Positions 6,637 to 7,043 of a DNA stretch of 7,043 nucleotides are shown piece by piece (positions within the stretch are counted from its first letter, which is position 1; each line of letters begins with the position of its first letter). Origin of the DNA: Bacteroidia bacterium (GTDB taxonomy: Bacteria > Bacteroidota > Bacteroidia > Bacteroidales > UBA5342); assembly GCA_030433225.1 (NCBI GenBank), contig JAUIMD010000100.1:1-7043 (forward strand), written 5' to 3'. Under the pieces are notes generated by a model. The model was not told where the DNA came from and did no database searches. It was given only the letters and a program-made list of their open reading frames with translations. The position numbers and the translations under genes were made by a program.

Positions 6637-7043
6637 ATGAAAGATTTTTTGGTGGTAATGCGGAGGTTTTTGCCGCCCTTTAAGGCGCAAATCCTTTCTA
6701 ACTTTGTGTTCAACCTGCTGTCGGCACTGTTTGCCGTTTTTTCACTGGCGGCCTTTTACCCGGTGTTGGATATGCTTTTTGAAAAAGGAAAGGAGGTAAA
6801 CACCCTTTTGCCCTGGGAACTGAAAAAAGACATTTTAATCCACAACCTGCAGTTTTACGTAACCGGATTAAAAGACACTCAGGGACCAGGATTTACCCTG
6901 CTGCTTATCGGTCTTATTGCCGTTTTTGGCACCATGCTAAAAGTTGGTTTTGCCTACCTGGCTGCCCGCAACATGGTTACCATACGCAATGGGGTAGTTA
7001 AAAACCTGCGTACCCAACTATACGCCAAAATAACTTCACTCCC
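6637..7043 (+). CDS. ABC exporter, N-terminal part of the transmembrane domain (partial)
   Basis: The frame from ATG 6637 stays open to the right edge and encodes 135 complete residues plus two bases. It starts MKDFLVVMRRFLPPFKAQIL, a cytoplasmic elbow helix followed by a hydrophobic segment at about 18-48, then a soluble stretch (about 49-84) and a second hydrophobic segment at about 86-110. The text after it, AARNMVTIRNGVVKNLRTQLYAKITSL, resembles the start of the first intracellular loop of type IV (MsbA-like) exporters, where a coupling helix contacts the ATPase domain. A fused ATP-binding domain is expected downstream but is not visible. MsbA-type proteins flip lipids or export drugs and peptides; the substrate cannot be told here. 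Only 6 bases separate it from purB and no promoter fits between, so it is probably expressed from the purB transcript. No good Shine-Dalgarno sequence is seen. Confidence 0.82.
   Translation, partial: MKDFLVVMRRFLPPFKAQILSNFVFNLLSALFAVFSLAAFYPVLDMLFEKGKEVNTLLPWELKKDILIHNLQFYVTGLKDTQGPGFTLLLIGLIAVFGTMLKVGFAYLAARNMVTIRNGVVKNLRTQLYAKITSL

Overview
This window looks like chromosomal DNA from a member of the Bacteroidota, possibly a Marinilabiliales- or Prolixibacter-like lineage. The phylum assignment rests on TAnnTTTG-type -7 promoter elements (the exact octamer TACTTTTG occurs three times ahead of genes), weak or missing Shine-Dalgarno sequences, a grpE-dnaJ pair with no adjacent dnaK, and the style of the VOC, SDR and kinase proteins. 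The order is a guess from protein style only, because no database search was possible.

The left half (1-3534) is read from the minus strand. In transcription order it holds grpE (2929-3534), dnaJ (1748-2890), a hairpin terminator (about 1696-1730), a short-chain dehydrogenase/reductase (815-1609) with its own -7 element, and a VOC/glyoxalase-fold protein (1-757) that runs off the left edge. GrpE and DnaJ are the nucleotide-exchange factor and J-domain co-chaperone of DnaK. The SDR and VOC genes are 57 bases apart and could be co-transcribed, but their substrates cannot be read from the sequence.

The middle (3535-3993) is a 459-base gene-free divergent region. It carries a grpE promoter on the minus strand and a probable -7 element on the plus strand that would give the kinase gene a leader of roughly 150 bases.

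The right half (3994-7043) is read from the plus strand. It holds a soluble histidine kinase fused to an N-terminal receiver-like domain that has lost its phosphorylation residues, then purB (adenylosuccinate lyase, 5281-6630) behind a near-ideal Bacteroidota promoter, then the 5' part of an ABC exporter gene (6637 to the right edge) only 6 bases after purB.

Most of the window is ordinary housekeeping DNA. I see no mobile element, CRISPR array, tRNA, rRNA or defence system. The most unusual object is the kinase with the degenerate, cysteine-containing receiver domain.
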